From NCBI RefSeq assembly GCF_006716745.1, contig NZ_VFPP01000001.1, positions 8,815,386-8,879,385 on the forward strand: a stretch of DNA of 64,000 bases, given 5' to 3'. The notes beneath the pieces are model-generated. The model saw only the letters and a program-made list of their open reading frames with translations, had not been told where the DNA came from and did not search any database. How positions within the stretch are numbered: the stretch's first letter is position 1; each line of letters starts with the position of its first letter. The stretch comes from Saccharothrix saharensis. Lineage in GTDB: Bacteria; Actinomycetota; Actinomycetes; Mycobacteriales; Pseudonocardiaceae. Positions 23,206 to 32,352 of this stretch are shown piece after piece. The position numbers and the translations under genes were made by a program.

Positions 23206-26200
23206 ATGGTGTGGTTTGTGCGTTTCGGCATCCTGGGGCCCCTGACCGTCTGGACGGAGGACGACCGCGTCGTCCCCGTCCCGGGCGTGAAGGCGCGCAC
23301 CCTCCTGGCGTGCCTGCTGGCGCACGGCGGCGAGGCGGTCTCGGCCGACCGCCTGGCCGACGAGCTGTGGGGCGACTCCCCGCCGAACAACCTCGCGGGC
23401 GCGCTGCACACCAAGGTCTGGCAGTTGCGCCGGGCGCTGGAGGACGCCGAGCCGGGCGCGGGGGAGCTGGTGGTGTCCCGCCCGCCCGGCTACCTGCTGG
23501 ACGTGCCGGCCGACGCGGTGGACGCGCGCCGGTTCGCCGCGCTGCTGGCCGCCTCGCACGAGACCGGTGACCTGCGGGCCAGGGCGGCGCTGCTCGGCGA
23601 CGCCCTGGCGCAGTGGCGCGGCCCGGCGCTCGGCGACTTCGCGGACGCCGAGTTCGCCCAGCCGGTCGTGGCCCGGTTGGAGGAGCTGCGGCTCACCGCG
23701 CTGGAGGACCGGGCGGAGGTGATGCTGGGCCTCGGGGAGCACGGCCTGCTGGTCGGCGAGCTGGGCGACCTGCTCGCCCGCAACCCCCTGAGGGAGCGGC
23801 TGCGTGCCGCGCACATGCGCGCCCTCTACGCCGCCGGCCGGCAGAGCGAGGCGCTGGCGAGCTTCGACGCGCTGCGCTCGGTGCTGGCCGGCGAGCTGGG
23901 GCTGGAGCCGAGCGCCGAGCTGGTCGCGTTGCGGCAGAAGATCCTGGAGCAGGACCTCCAGCTCACGCCCATGCCGTCGCCGATCACGACGGCCGCCCGC
24001 CCGCTGACCAACCTGCCCGCGCAGATGACGCCGCTGATCGGCCGCACCGCCGCGATCGGGCAGGTGCGGGCGCTGCTGGACGCCAGCCGGCTGGTGACGC
24101 TCAACGGCATCGGCGGCGTCGGCAAGACCCGGTTGGCGCTGGCCGCGGCGGCCGAGGTGGCCGAGGGGTACCCGGACGGCGTGTGGCTGGTCGAGCTGGC
24201 CACGCTCGAGTCGCCGGACGGCGTGGTGGAGGTCGTGGCGACGGTGCTGGGCGTGCGGGACGAGGTGACCGGCGCGGGGCCGCCGATCTCGCTCGCCACG
24301 CGGCTGGCCGAGGCGTTGCGCACCAAGCAGTTGCTGCTGGTGCTGGACAACTGCGAGCACGTGGTCGAACGGGTCGCGGACGTGGCCGAGATGCTGCTGA
24401 TGGCTGCCCCCGGTGTGCGCATCCTGGCCACCAGCCAGGAGCCGCTGGGCATCGCGGGGGAGCGGCTGTGGACCGTGCCGCCGCTGACCCTGCCCGACGG
24501 CCAGGGCGTGTCCACGGCGGTGGAGCTGTTCGTGGCGCGCGCGACGGCGGCGGCGCCCGACTTCGCGCTGGACGAGTCCTCCGTGGACGCGGTGCACGCG
24601 ATCTGCCGCCGGCTGGACGGCATCCCGTTCGCGTTGGAGCTGGCCGCGACCCGGGTGCGTGCGCTGGGCGTGCACGAGGTCGCGGCCCGCCTGCGGAACC
24701 GGTTCTCGCTGCTCACGGTGGGCAGGCGGGGCGCGCCGGCGCGCCAGCAGACGCTGCGCGCGGCGATCGACTGGAGCTGGGAGCTGCTGACGGACCGGGA
24801 GCGGGTGGCGCTGCGCCGGATGGCGGCGTTCAGCGGCGGGTGCCCGTTGACCGCGGCCGAGGAGGTCTGCGCCGGGGACGGCGTCGCGCAGGACGAGGTG
24901 CTCGACCTGGTGGCGCGGCTGGTGGACCGCAGCCTCGTCAGCTCGTCGGACGTGGCCGGCACGCGCCGGTACCGGCTGCCCGAGTCGGTGGCCGCCTACT
25001 GCGCCGAGCGGCTGCGCGAGGCGGGGGAGGGCGACCGGGTGCGGGCCAGGCACGCCGCCTACCACGCCGACTTCGCCGTGCGGGTGATGGCGCACCTGCG
25101 CGGCCCCGACCAGCGCCGGTGGCTCGAACTGGCCGACGCCGAGGCGGCCAACCTCCGGGTCGCCCTGGACACCGCCGCCCACCAGGGCCGGGCGGACCTG
25201 GCGTTGCGCACGGTCAACGCGCTGGCCTGGTACTGGTTCCTGCGCGGACGGCTCGGCGAGGCCACCCGGGCGTTCGCGGCGGCGTTGGCCATCGACGGGC
25301 CCGCCGACCCGTCGGAGCGGGCCAAGGCGCTGGCCTGGCAGGCGGGGTTCAGCCTGCGCGCCGGCGAGTCGACCTACCCGCTGGAGCACTACGACGAGCT
25401 GGCCGACGAGATCGCCGACCCGACGGGCCGGGCCACGGCCCGCTGGTTCCTCGGCTTCGCCCGCATCGGGTACGGCGACCACGACAGCAGCGAGAAGCGC
25501 ATCGACGGGGCGTTGGGCGAGTTCCGCGCGTTGGGCGACCGGTGGGGCACGGCGGCGGCGTTGGCCGCCCTGGCGACGCAGGCCGTGCTGCGCGGCGACC
25601 TGACCGCGACCCGGCAGTACGGCGAGGAGAGCGCGGCGTTGTTCCGCGACGTCGGCGACGGGTGGGGTCAGTTGCAGGCCGGTGACGCGTTGGCGTCGCT
25701 GGCCGAGGTGCGCGGCGATTACGACCACGCGGTGCGCGTGCACCGGGAAGGGCTGCGCATCGCCGAGACGCTGGGGCTGTGGACGGAGGTGTCGACCAAG
25801 CTGTCCGGGCTGGCCCGGATCGCCCTGCTGGAGGGCGACTACCCGCAGGCCCGCGAGCTGCACGAGCGGGCGATGCGGCTGGCCGCCGAGCAGAGCTTCA
25901 CCTTCGGCGAGCAGTTCGCCGAGGTGGGGCTGGGGCTGGGCGCGCGCCGGGAGGGCCGGCTGGACGCGGCCGAAGCGCACCTGCGGCGCTGGCTGGACTG
26001 GTGCCGCCAGTTGGACGGTGACGTCGGCGAGGCGTTGATACTGGCCGAGCTGGGGTTCGTGGCCGAGCAGCGCGGTGACGCGGCGGGCGCGCTGGCGCTG
26101 CACCAGCAGGGGTACGCGGTGGCGAAGGCCACCGGTGATCCCCGTTCGCTGGCGCTGGCGCTGGAGGGCTTGGCCGGCGCGCTGGTGGTGGCGGGTCGGC

Positions 26201-26475
26201 ACGTCGAGTCGGCGGCCCTGCTCGGCGCGGCCACCGCCGCCCGGGCAGCCGCCGGCGCGCCGCTGCCCGAGGCCGAGCGCGGCGACGTGGTCCGGATCGA
26301 GACGGCGCTGCGCGCGGCGCTCGGCGACGAGTACGAGACCCACCACGCGCACGGCCGCACCCTCGACCCCGTCACGGCGCACAGCCTGGTCGACCGCGGG
26401 AAGTGGGCAGCGGACACCGATCAGCCCGCCAGGACGGGGAACAACGCGCGGAAAGCGGCCGGCACCAGCCCGTAG
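23206..26475 (+). CDS. large AfsR/SARP-family regulator with NB-ARC-type ATPase and TPR region
   Basis: A ~1089-residue regulator. The winged-helix domain (FGILGPLTVW, ADRLADELWGD) and BTAD domain (VDARRFAALLAASHE, AHMRALYAAGRQSEALASFD) fill the first ~245 residues. An AP-ATPase/NB-ARC-like domain follows, with Walker A LNGIGGVGKTRLAL (~residue 300), kinase-2-like LLLVLDNCEHV and ILATSQEPL. The C-terminal ~400 residues are TPR-like helical repeats (RGDYDHAVRVHREGLRIAE, EGDYPQARELHERAMRLA). Homologues start at MRFGILGP, so GTG 23218 may be the true start instead of ATG 23206. Likely a cluster activator responding to a nucleotide or partner protein. Its last 55 bp overlap the convergent membrane-protein gene. 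Confidence 0.85.
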   Translation: MVWFVRFGILGPLTVWTEDDRVVPVPGVKARTLLACLLAHGGEAVSADRLADELWGDSPPNNLAGALHTKVWQLRRALEDAEPGAGELVVSRPPGYLLDVPADAVDARRFAALLAASHETGDLRARAALLGDALAQWRGPALGDFADAEFAQPVVARLEELRLTALEDRAEVMLGLGEHGLLVGELGDLLARNPLRERLRAAHMRALYAAGRQSEALASFDALRSVLAGELGLEPSAELVALRQKILEQDLQLTPMPSPITTAARPLTNLPAQMTPLIGRTAAIGQVRALLDASRLVTLNGIGGVGKTRLALAAAAEVAEGYPDGVWLVELATLESPDGVVEVVATVLGVRDEVTGAGPPISLATRLAEALRTKQLLLVLDNCEHVVERVADVAEMLLMAAPGVRILATSQEPLGIAGERLWTVPPLTLPDGQGVSTAVELFVARATAAAPDFALDESSVDAVHAICRRLDGIPFALELAATRVRALGVHEVAARLRNRFSLLTVGRRGAPARQQTLRAAIDWSWELLTDRERVALRRMAAFSGGCPLTAAEEVCAGDGVAQDEVLDLVARLVDRSLVSSSDVAGTRRYRLPESVAAYCAERLREAGEGDRVRARHAAYHADFAVRVMAHLRGPDQRRWLELADAEAANLRVALDTAAHQGRADLALRTVNALAWYWFLRGRLGEATRAFAAALAIDGPADPSERAKALAWQAGFSLRAGESTYPLEHYDELADEIADPTGRATARWFLGFARIGYGDHDSSEKRIDGALGEFRALGDRWGTAAALAALATQAVLRGDLTATRQYGEESAALFRDVGDGWGQLQAGDALASLAEVRGDYDHAVRVHREGLRIAETLGLWTEVSTKLSGLARIALLEGDYPQARELHERAMRLAAEQSFTFGEQFAEVGLGLGARREGRLDAAEAHLRRWLDWCRQLDGDVGEALILAELGFVAEQRGDAAGALALHQQGYAVAKATGDPRSLALALEGLAGALVVAGRHVESAALLGAATAARAAAGAPLPEAERGDVVRIETALRAALGDEYETHHAHGRTLDPVTAHSLVDRGKWAADTDQPARTGNNARKAAGTSP

Positions 26476-27005
26476 ACCGGGGCCGCCGCGAGTGCGACCA
26501 CGGCGGCCGACGGCACGATCACCGACGCGTGCCACGCCCGGCGCGCCGTCATCACGGCCGCCACGGCGCCGAGCACCGCGCCGACCACGAGCACCGCGCG
26601 CCCCGTGTGCCCGAGCCGCCAGAGCAGGAGCACGACTCCACCCAGCAGCCCGACGGCGAGCCCGGCCCGGACCGGGGCGAGCCGCGACCCCGTTCGGGAG
26701 AGCCCGGCGACCGCGGCGGCGGCCACCACGACCAGGGACTGCGGCACGCTGACCACCAGGAACTCCGGCAACGCCCGCAGCACCGACGTCAGCAGCCCGA
26801 GCGCCACCAGGAGCCCCGCCTGCAAGCCCACCGCGGCCGATGCGGCGATCCGCGTCGAGGGCGCGAACCGCCCCGCCACCACCGCCGCGAACACGCCCCA
26901 CAGGCCGCCGGCCGCGCCGACGAACACCGGCTGCGATGCCGGGTTCGGCAGGAACGTCACGAGGACGCCCACGACAGCGGCCGTGGCCCCGACCGCCGCC
27001 CCCAC
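26421..27005 (-). CDS. small integral membrane protein, unknown function
   Basis: A 194-residue very hydrophobic protein (Val, Ala, Gly and Leu dominate) with about six predicted membrane segments, for example ATAAVVGVLVTFLP, FVGAAGGLWGVFAAVVAG, AAVGLQAGLLVALGLLTSVL and VLVVGAVLGAVAAVMTA. No family is recognised. GTG 27005 is the first available start after an upstream stop, and the ribosome-binding site is weak. Its 3' end overlaps the end of the convergent regulator gene by 55 bp, which is unusual and slightly lowers confidence. Its codon pattern and regular hydrophobic periodicity argue that it is real. Confidence 0.55.
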   Translation of the reverse strand: MGAAVGATAAVVGVLVTFLPNPASQPVFVGAAGGLWGVFAAVVAGRFAPSTRIAASAAVGLQAGLLVALGLLTSVLRALPEFLVVSVPQSLVVVAAAAVAGLSRTGSRLAPVRAGLAVGLLGGVVLLLWRLGHTGRAVLVVGAVLGAVAAVMTARRAWHASVIVPSAAVVALAAAPVYGLVPAAFRALFPVLAG

Positions 27006-27126
27006 GTCCGCCCGGTTCCCGCCCGGCGGCGTGCGCCGGGCCGCAGATCACTCCGGATCGAAGGACGGCGCCGGCGCGCGGAGGTTGCGTCCGGACCGGT
27101 CATCCCGGCGAACCCGGCCGGACCAC

Positions 27127-27164
27127 CGGCGCACGCCCCGGTCGGGGAGGGTGGGCGTGCGCCG
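27127..27164 (-). terminator. 12-bp hairpin after imine reductase copy 2
   Basis: CGGCGCACGCCC (27127-27138) pairs perfectly with GGGCGTGCGCCG (27153-27164) around a 14-nt loop, just past the stop codon of the minus-strand gene. Confidence 0.6.
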
Positions 27165-27175
27165 TCGTCGGCCGG

Positions 27176-28060
27176 CTACTCGGGCTTGCGCAGCACCTCG
27201 AACAGCGCGCCGAACCCGCTGCCCGCGTGCCCGCGCTTGATCGCTTCCTGGGCCCGCTGCTTGAGGAACTCCGGCAGCGCGGCGTCCACGCCCTGCGCGC
27301 GGCTCGCGTCCACCAGGTGCTCGATCGCGATGGCCTGCATGCCGAGCGCCGAGCCCTCGTCCGGGTAGTCGCCCGCGTCCACCTGTCCCGCGATGCCGGG
27401 CACCTCGGGCGAGATCACGTGCTCGAACCACGCCTGCGCGTAGGGCAGGAACGCCGCGGCGTCGACGTTCTCCGACTTCACCAGGGCCAGCGAGTGCATG
27501 AAGCCCGCCCAGGTGGTCCACATCAGGCCGAGCAGCGCCACGTCGTACAGCGACGGCAGCCCGGCGTCCTCGCCGAGGTAGGTGCCCGCGCCGGCGATCG
27601 TGGCCAGGCTCGCGGAGTGGGCGTCGTAGACCGCCTGCGGCCCGCCGTAGAAGATCAGCGCCTCCTCGGAGCCGATCATCGGGGGGATGGCCATGATCGC
27701 GCCGTCCACGTAGTCGAAGCCCCGTTCGGCGGCCCACTTGGCCGTCTCCCGGGCTTCCTCCGGCGTGCCGGAGGTCAGGTTGACGACGGTGCGGCCCGAG
27801 AGCGCGTCGCCGAGCGGGTCGAAGAGCTCGCGCATCGCGTGGTAGTCGAGCACGCACACGACGACCAGCTCGCTCGCGGCCACCGCCTCGGCCACGGAGG
27901 CGGCCCGGACGGCGCCCGCGGCCACCAGGTCGTCGGCCTTCTCGGGCGTGCGGTTCCAGACGGTGGTCGGGTGCCCCTTGGCCACGAAGGACTTCGCGAG
28001 CGCCGAGCCCATCGACCCCAAGCCGATCACTGTCACCGGTGCGCGGTTGTCCGAAGTCAT
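27176..28060 (-). CDS. imine reductase / 6PGDH-like NAD(P) oxidoreductase, copy 2
   Basis: A 294-residue paralogue of the protein at 22193. It shares VTVIGLGSMGSALAKSFVAK, NLTSGTPEEARETAKWAAER, AGTYLGEDAGLPSLYDVALL, GLMWTTWAGFMHSLAL and RGHAGSGFGALFEVLR, the last almost word for word with copy 1. It keeps the LYDVALL Asp expected of imine reductases. ATG 28060 has AGGAG about 8 nt upstream. Divergent from the aminotransferase operon over a 305-bp region with SARP-type repeats, so the two are probably activated together. It could reduce the cyclic imine formed after transamination of a polyketide aldehyde (inference). Confidence 0.87.
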   Translation of the reverse strand: MTSDNRAPVTVIGLGSMGSALAKSFVAKGHPTTVWNRTPEKADDLVAAGAVRAASVAEAVAASELVVVCVLDYHAMRELFDPLGDALSGRTVVNLTSGTPEEARETAKWAAERGFDYVDGAIMAIPPMIGSEEALIFYGGPQAVYDAHSASLATIAGAGTYLGEDAGLPSLYDVALLGLMWTTWAGFMHSLALVKSENVDAAAFLPYAQAWFEHVISPEVPGIAGQVDAGDYPDEGSALGMQAIAIEHLVDASRAQGVDAALPEFLKQRAQEAIKRGHAGSGFGALFEVLRKPE

Positions 28061-28365
28061 CTGCAAGTTCTCCTCATGCTGTCCTGGTTCAACGGAGGGC
28101 GGGGTGGTGCTCCCCACCGTCGTTCGCCTACCGCCACACCAGTCTGGCCCGACCCCCTCTCAGGTCGCTCTCGAACCGCTCCGCCACCGGCGAGAGGTCC
28201 GCCTCCGGGGCGTGCGGGTAATTGTCCGCTCATCGCGCGGTCATCGGCCGTTCCGGTGAACCCGCGATGACCGGCACCCCCTCCGACCTGCGATAGAACA
28301 GCGTCGCTCGCCGAAACCGCGGGCGCGGACCTCCACCTCACCATTCACCTCGATCGGAGTGAGAA
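28061..28365. promoter_or_regulatory. divergent promoter region with SARP-box-like repeats
   Basis: A 305-bp non-coding gap between imine reductase 2 and the aminotransferase operon. It contains heptads CTCTCAG (28157-28163), CTCTCGA (28168-28174) and CTCCGCC (28179-28185), starting exactly 11 bp apart and matching the motif found at 23115-23152. GGAGTGAGAA directly precedes the aminotransferase ATG. Confidence 0.65.
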
Positions 28366-29922
28366 ATGAGCGCTTCTCCTGGTGCGCCCGAATTCGCGGA
28401 CTCCTACCTCGTCGAAGTGCTGACGGAGTTCGGGCTGGCGCTGAAGTACGTGCGCGCCGAGGGCAACACCCTCTACTACCTGGCCGACGACGGCAGCGAG
28501 GTCGGCGTCTTCGACGCCGCGAGCGGGTTCGGCTCGCTGATGTTCGGGCACAACAACCCCGAACTGGTCGAGCACGCCAAGTGGCTGCTGGACCAGCAGA
28601 CCCCCGTGCACGCGCAGTTCTCCGGCTACTCCTACGCGATCAACCTCGCGGCGAAGCTGAACGAGATCATCCGCCGCGAGCTGAAGACCGAGGACAAGTT
28701 CTACGGCCTGTTCGGCAATTCCGGCGCCGAGGCCGTGGAGATCACGATCAAGCACGCCGAGCTCGACCGCGGCATGCGGATCAAGGAGCTGAAGGAGGGC
28801 ATCGAGGCCAACATCGAGGCCGCCCGCTCCGCCATCGCCGGCGGCGCACGCGTCTCCGAGGCCGCGGCCGGGCTCGCCGACGGCACGGACTTCGACCGGC
28901 TCGTCGCCGAGGTGCGCCGCCGCAACGCCGAGACCGAGGCCCGCCCGCCGCTGTTCCTCGCCCTGGAGGGCGGTTTCCACGGCAAGCTCGTCAGCAGCGT
29001 CCAGCTCACCTTCAACGAGGAGTTCCGCGGCCCGTTCAAGGCGCTCGCCGCGCAGGCCCGGTTCATCCCGCGCGACCGCCCGGAGATGATCGGGAAGGTC
29101 GTCGAGGAGGAGCGCGCCGCGCTGCTGGACGTCGTCGTGCAGGACGGCGTGGTCGACCTGGTCGAGCGCGACTTCCCGGTGTTCGCCGCGTTCCTGGTCG
29201 AGCCGATCCTGGGCGAGGCGGGCATCTTCCCGATCAGCCGCGAGCTGGCCCGGTCGCTGCGGGAGGCGTGCGACACGATCGGCGTGCCGCTGGTCTCCGA
29301 CGAGATCCAGTCCGGCATGGGCCGCTCCGGCACGTTCCTCGCGGGCACCCAGATCGACCTCAAGCCCGACTACATCATCCTGGCCAAGGCCCTGGGCGGC
29401 GGCCTGGCGAAGCTCGGCGTGGTGCTGGTCAACGAGCACCGCTACCGCAAGGACTTCGAGCTGATGCACACCTCGACCTTCGGCCGCGACGGCTTCTCCA
29501 GCCGCCTGGCGCTGAAGTTCCTGGAGATGCTGGAGGCCGACGGCGGCAAGGCCTACCAGTTGGCGGCCGAGCGCGGCGCCAAGGCCGTGGCGATGATGGA
29601 GGCCATCAAGGCCGACTACCCGGACGTGGTCAAGGAGGTCCGCGGCAAGGGCCTGATGCTCGGCTTCGAGCTGCACGACCAGGGCAAGTCGGCCGACCCG
29701 GAGATCCGCGAGGCGGTCGAGCACGAGGCACTGGCGTTCGTCATCGGTGGTCACCTGCTGCGCAAGCACCGCATCCGCATCTTCTCCACCGCCTCCAACC
29801 TGGAGACGATGCGCTTCGAGCCGTCCATCTTCCTCAGCGACGAGGAGCTGGCCCAGGTGGACGCGGGCTTCCGCGACGTGTGCCAGATCCTGCGCGACCA
29901 GGACGCGAGCAAGTTCGCATGA
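28366..29922 (+). CDS. class III PLP-dependent aminotransferase, copy 1
   Basis: A 518-residue fold-type I aminotransferase. The PLP lysine is K341 in YIILAKALGGG. Upstream are LEGGFHGKLVSSVQL and LVSDEIQSGMGRSG, whose Asp binds the pyridine nitrogen. FGNSGAEAVEITIKHAE is the cofactor phosphate region. It is ~60-90 residues longer than usual because of a helical insert (about 135-185: IKELKEGIEANIEAARSAIA), shared by the second copy at 42441. In actinobacterial polyketide alkaloid pathways such an enzyme aminates the aldehyde released from the PKS, and that role is inferred here. First gene of an operon; the P450 gene overlaps it by ATGA. Confidence 0.88.
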   Translation: MSASPGAPEFADSYLVEVLTEFGLALKYVRAEGNTLYYLADDGSEVGVFDAASGFGSLMFGHNNPELVEHAKWLLDQQTPVHAQFSGYSYAINLAAKLNEIIRRELKTEDKFYGLFGNSGAEAVEITIKHAELDRGMRIKELKEGIEANIEAARSAIAGGARVSEAAAGLADGTDFDRLVAEVRRRNAETEARPPLFLALEGGFHGKLVSSVQLTFNEEFRGPFKALAAQARFIPRDRPEMIGKVVEEERAALLDVVVQDGVVDLVERDFPVFAAFLVEPILGEAGIFPISRELARSLREACDTIGVPLVSDEIQSGMGRSGTFLAGTQIDLKPDYIILAKALGGGLAKLGVVLVNEHRYRKDFELMHTSTFGRDGFSSRLALKFLEMLEADGGKAYQLAAERGAKAVAMMEAIKADYPDVVKEVRGKGLMLGFELHDQGKSADPEIREAVEHEALAFVIGGHLLRKHRIRIFSTASNLETMRFEPSIFLSDEELAQVDAGFRDVCQILRDQDASKFA

Positions 29923-31172
29923 CCAGCCAGGTCAGCTACCCGGTCATCGACACGGCCGGGCGCGACATCCACGGCGAGTCCGAGCGCTTGCGCGCGCTCG
30001 GGCGCGCCGTGCGGGTGGAGCTGCCCGGCGACGTGATCGCGTGGTGGGTCACCGACCACGCGCTCGTCAAGCAACTGCTCACCGACCCGCGGGTGTCCCG
30101 TGACACCTACCGGCACTGGCCCGCGTGGGGCGGCGGCGAGAGCGAGCTGGCCCAGACGTGGTCGCTGGCCATGTGGGTCGCCGACCGCAACATGATCACC
30201 GCGTACGGCGCGGAGCACACCCGGCTGCGCAAGCTGGTCGCCAAGGCGTTCACCGCCCGCCGCACGCAGGCGATGCGCCCGCGCATCGAGGCGATCACCG
30301 AGGAGCTGCTGGCCGGACTGGCGGACGTGCCCGCGGACGAGGTGGTCGACCTGCGCGAGCGGTTCGCCTACCCGCTGCCGGTCCGGGTGATCTCCGAGTT
30401 GCTCGGCATCCCGGACGAGATCCGCGGCCCGCTGCTGCGGTCGGTGCACGAGATCATGGACACCTCCGCCTCGCCGGAGCAGGTCAAGGCCAACGAGCTG
30501 GAGCTGTACCGGCTGCTGCACGAGCTGGTCGCGATCAAGCGCACCCGGCCCGGCGACGACGTCACCACCGGCCTGATCCAGGCCCACGACGAGGACGGCG
30601 GCCACCTCAGCGAGCGCGAGCTCGTCGACACCGTGCTGCTGATGTTCACCGCGGGCCACGAGACGACGGTGAACCTGCTCGACCAGACGATCACGCTGCT
30701 GCTGACCCACCCCGAGCAGCGCGCCGCCGTGCTGGACGGCTCGCTGGCGTGGGAGGACGTGGTCGAGGAGTCGTTGCGGCTGGAGGCGCCGTTCCCGAAC
30801 CTGCCGCTGCGCTACGCCGTGGAGGACATCGACCTCGGCGACGCGCTCATCCCGAAGGGCGACCCGATCGTGATCGCCTTCGGCGCGGCCGGCCGCGACC
30901 CCAAGGTGCACGGCGGGAACGCCGCCGGGTTCGACCCGACCCGGCCCACGCGCCGCGACCACCTGGCGTTCGGCCACGGCGTGCACCACTGCCTGGGCGC
31001 GCCGCTGGCCCGCCTGGAGGCCGCGGTAGGCCTGCCCGCCCTGTTCACCCGGTTCCCGCGGCTGCGGCTCGCGGTGCCGGCCGAGGACCTGCGCCCGTTG
31101 GGGTCGTTCATCTCCAACGGCCACGAGACGTTGCCCGTAGTGCTGACCCGAACCGGGGAGGAAACGCCATGA
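29919..31172 (+). CDS. cytochrome P450
   Basis: A 417-residue soluble bacterial P450. It has the I-helix oxygen-binding motif FTAGHETTVN, the K-helix EESLR (E-x-x-R), and the heme loop FGHGVHHCLGAPLAR with axial C358. The length and the AYGAEHTRLRKLVAKAFTAR segment fit CYP105/CYP107-type enzymes of secondary metabolism. The start codon overlaps the aminotransferase stop, and its own stop overlaps the next start, so it is coupled to both. Probable role: hydroxylation or epoxidation of the polyketide. Its position between amination and flavin-monooxygenase genes suggests tailoring after release. Confidence 0.92.
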   Translation: MTSQVSYPVIDTAGRDIHGESERLRALGRAVRVELPGDVIAWWVTDHALVKQLLTDPRVSRDTYRHWPAWGGGESELAQTWSLAMWVADRNMITAYGAEHTRLRKLVAKAFTARRTQAMRPRIEAITEELLAGLADVPADEVVDLRERFAYPLPVRVISELLGIPDEIRGPLLRSVHEIMDTSASPEQVKANELELYRLLHELVAIKRTRPGDDVTTGLIQAHDEDGGHLSERELVDTVLLMFTAGHETTVNLLDQTITLLLTHPEQRAAVLDGSLAWEDVVEESLRLEAPFPNLPLRYAVEDIDLGDALIPKGDPIVIAFGAAGRDPKVHGGNAAGFDPTRPTRRDHLAFGHGVHHCLGAPLARLEAAVGLPALFTRFPRLRLAVPAEDLRPLGSFISNGHETLPVVLTRTGEETP

Positions 31173-32323
31173 GCGAAGTGCTGGACGCGGTCCGCGACAT
31201 CGTGCCGAGGCTGCGCGAGAACGGTGCCGAGGCCGAGCAGAACCGCTGGATCCCCGAGGAGAACGTCGACCTGCTGGACAAGGCGGGCGTGTTCTCGATG
31301 GCGGTGCCGCGCCGGTTCGGCGGCTTGGACCTGCCGATGGCCGAGCAGATCGCCGTGCTGACCGAGATCGGCCGCGGCTGCGGCTCGACCGCGTGGACGG
31401 CGGTCGCGTGGGTGTCGAGCGCCTGGATGGCCACCCTGTACCCCGACCAGGCGCAGGACGAGATCTTCGCGGGCGGGTCGGTGCGCATCTCCGGCGGCTT
31501 CACGCCCACCGCCAAGGCCACCCCCACCGAGGGCGGCTACCTGCTCAACGGCTCGTGGCGGTTCAACACCGGCTGCCGGGGCGCGCACTGGGACCTGCTG
31601 GCCGCCATCGTCGAACACCCCGACGGCGCGGAGGAGGAGGTGTTCGCGATGGTGCCCATGTCGGAGCTGACCATCGCGGACGACTGGCACGTGTCCGCCG
31701 CGTCGGGCACCGGCAGCTCCACCACCACGGCCAAGGACGTGTTCGTGCCCGCGCACCGCGTCGTCACCGGCGAGGACGCGCTGATGGAGGGCGTCGCCGG
31801 CCGCACGCCCACCGCGCAGGGCCGGGCGTACAGCCTGATCAGCTACGTCGTCGCGGAGTCCGTCGCCGCCTACATCGGCATGGCCAAGGGCGCGCTGGAG
31901 GTCTTCCTGGAGCGCCTGCCCGGCCGCGGCCTGGCCTACACGTCGTGGACCGACCAGCGGCAGCACCCGTTGACGCAGCACCGCGTCGCGCTGGCCGCCA
32001 ACAAGATCACCGCGGCGGAGACGCTGTCGGCGTCCTACGTGGACATGCTCCAGCGTCGCGCCGACGCGGGCGAGCAGCCGACGTGGGACGAGAAGGCGGC
32101 GGTCCGCGGCCAGGCGGGCACCGCGATCCTGCTCGTCAAGGAAGCCGTGGAGGCACTGCAGACCATCGCGGGCGCGTCGGCGCTGAGCAGGTTCGCGCCG
32201 TTCCAGCGCTACCACCGCGACCTGCTCGGCCTGACCACGCACGGCCTCATGTCGCCCGACATGAGCCTGGAGGTCCACGGGCGGGTCCTGGTCGGCCTCG
32301 ACCCCGAGACCCCGTTCCTGTAA
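31169..32323 (+). CDS. acyl-CoA dehydrogenase-fold flavin monooxygenase (two-component, oxygenase subunit)
   Basis: A 384-residue protein with the acyl-CoA dehydrogenase fold, but matching the group D flavin monooxygenases (HsaA/HpaB-like) better than true dehydrogenases: ENVDLLDKAGVFSMAVPRRF, FTPTAKATPTEGGYLLNGSW, SAASGTGSSTTTAKDVFVPA and a C-terminal YHRDLLGLTTHGLM. The glutamate base typical of acyl-CoA dehydrogenases is not evident, and the C-terminal FQRYHRDL pattern is that of hydroxylases. It needs reduced flavin, presumably from the flavin reductase at 35999. It overlaps the P450 gene by ATGA. Likely hydroxylates carbon or nitrogen of the cyclised polyketide; which one is unknown. Confidence 0.8.
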   Translation: MSEVLDAVRDIVPRLRENGAEAEQNRWIPEENVDLLDKAGVFSMAVPRRFGGLDLPMAEQIAVLTEIGRGCGSTAWTAVAWVSSAWMATLYPDQAQDEIFAGGSVRISGGFTPTAKATPTEGGYLLNGSWRFNTGCRGAHWDLLAAIVEHPDGAEEEVFAMVPMSELTIADDWHVSAASGTGSSTTTAKDVFVPAHRVVTGEDALMEGVAGRTPTAQGRAYSLISYVVAESVAAYIGMAKGALEVFLERLPGRGLAYTSWTDQRQHPLTQHRVALAANKITAAETLSASYVDMLQRRADAGEQPTWDEKAAVRGQAGTAILLVKEAVEALQTIAGASALSRFAPFQRYHRDLLGLTTHGLMSPDMSLEVHGRVLVGLDPETPFL

Positions 32324-32352
32324 CACCGGATGCCACTGGGGGCACGAGAAAC

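Noticed and set aside
23122..27051. A 1309-codon minus-strand frame opposite the AfsR-like regulator
   Set aside because: The plus-strand frame has clear SARP, ATPase and TPR motifs; the antisense product has none.
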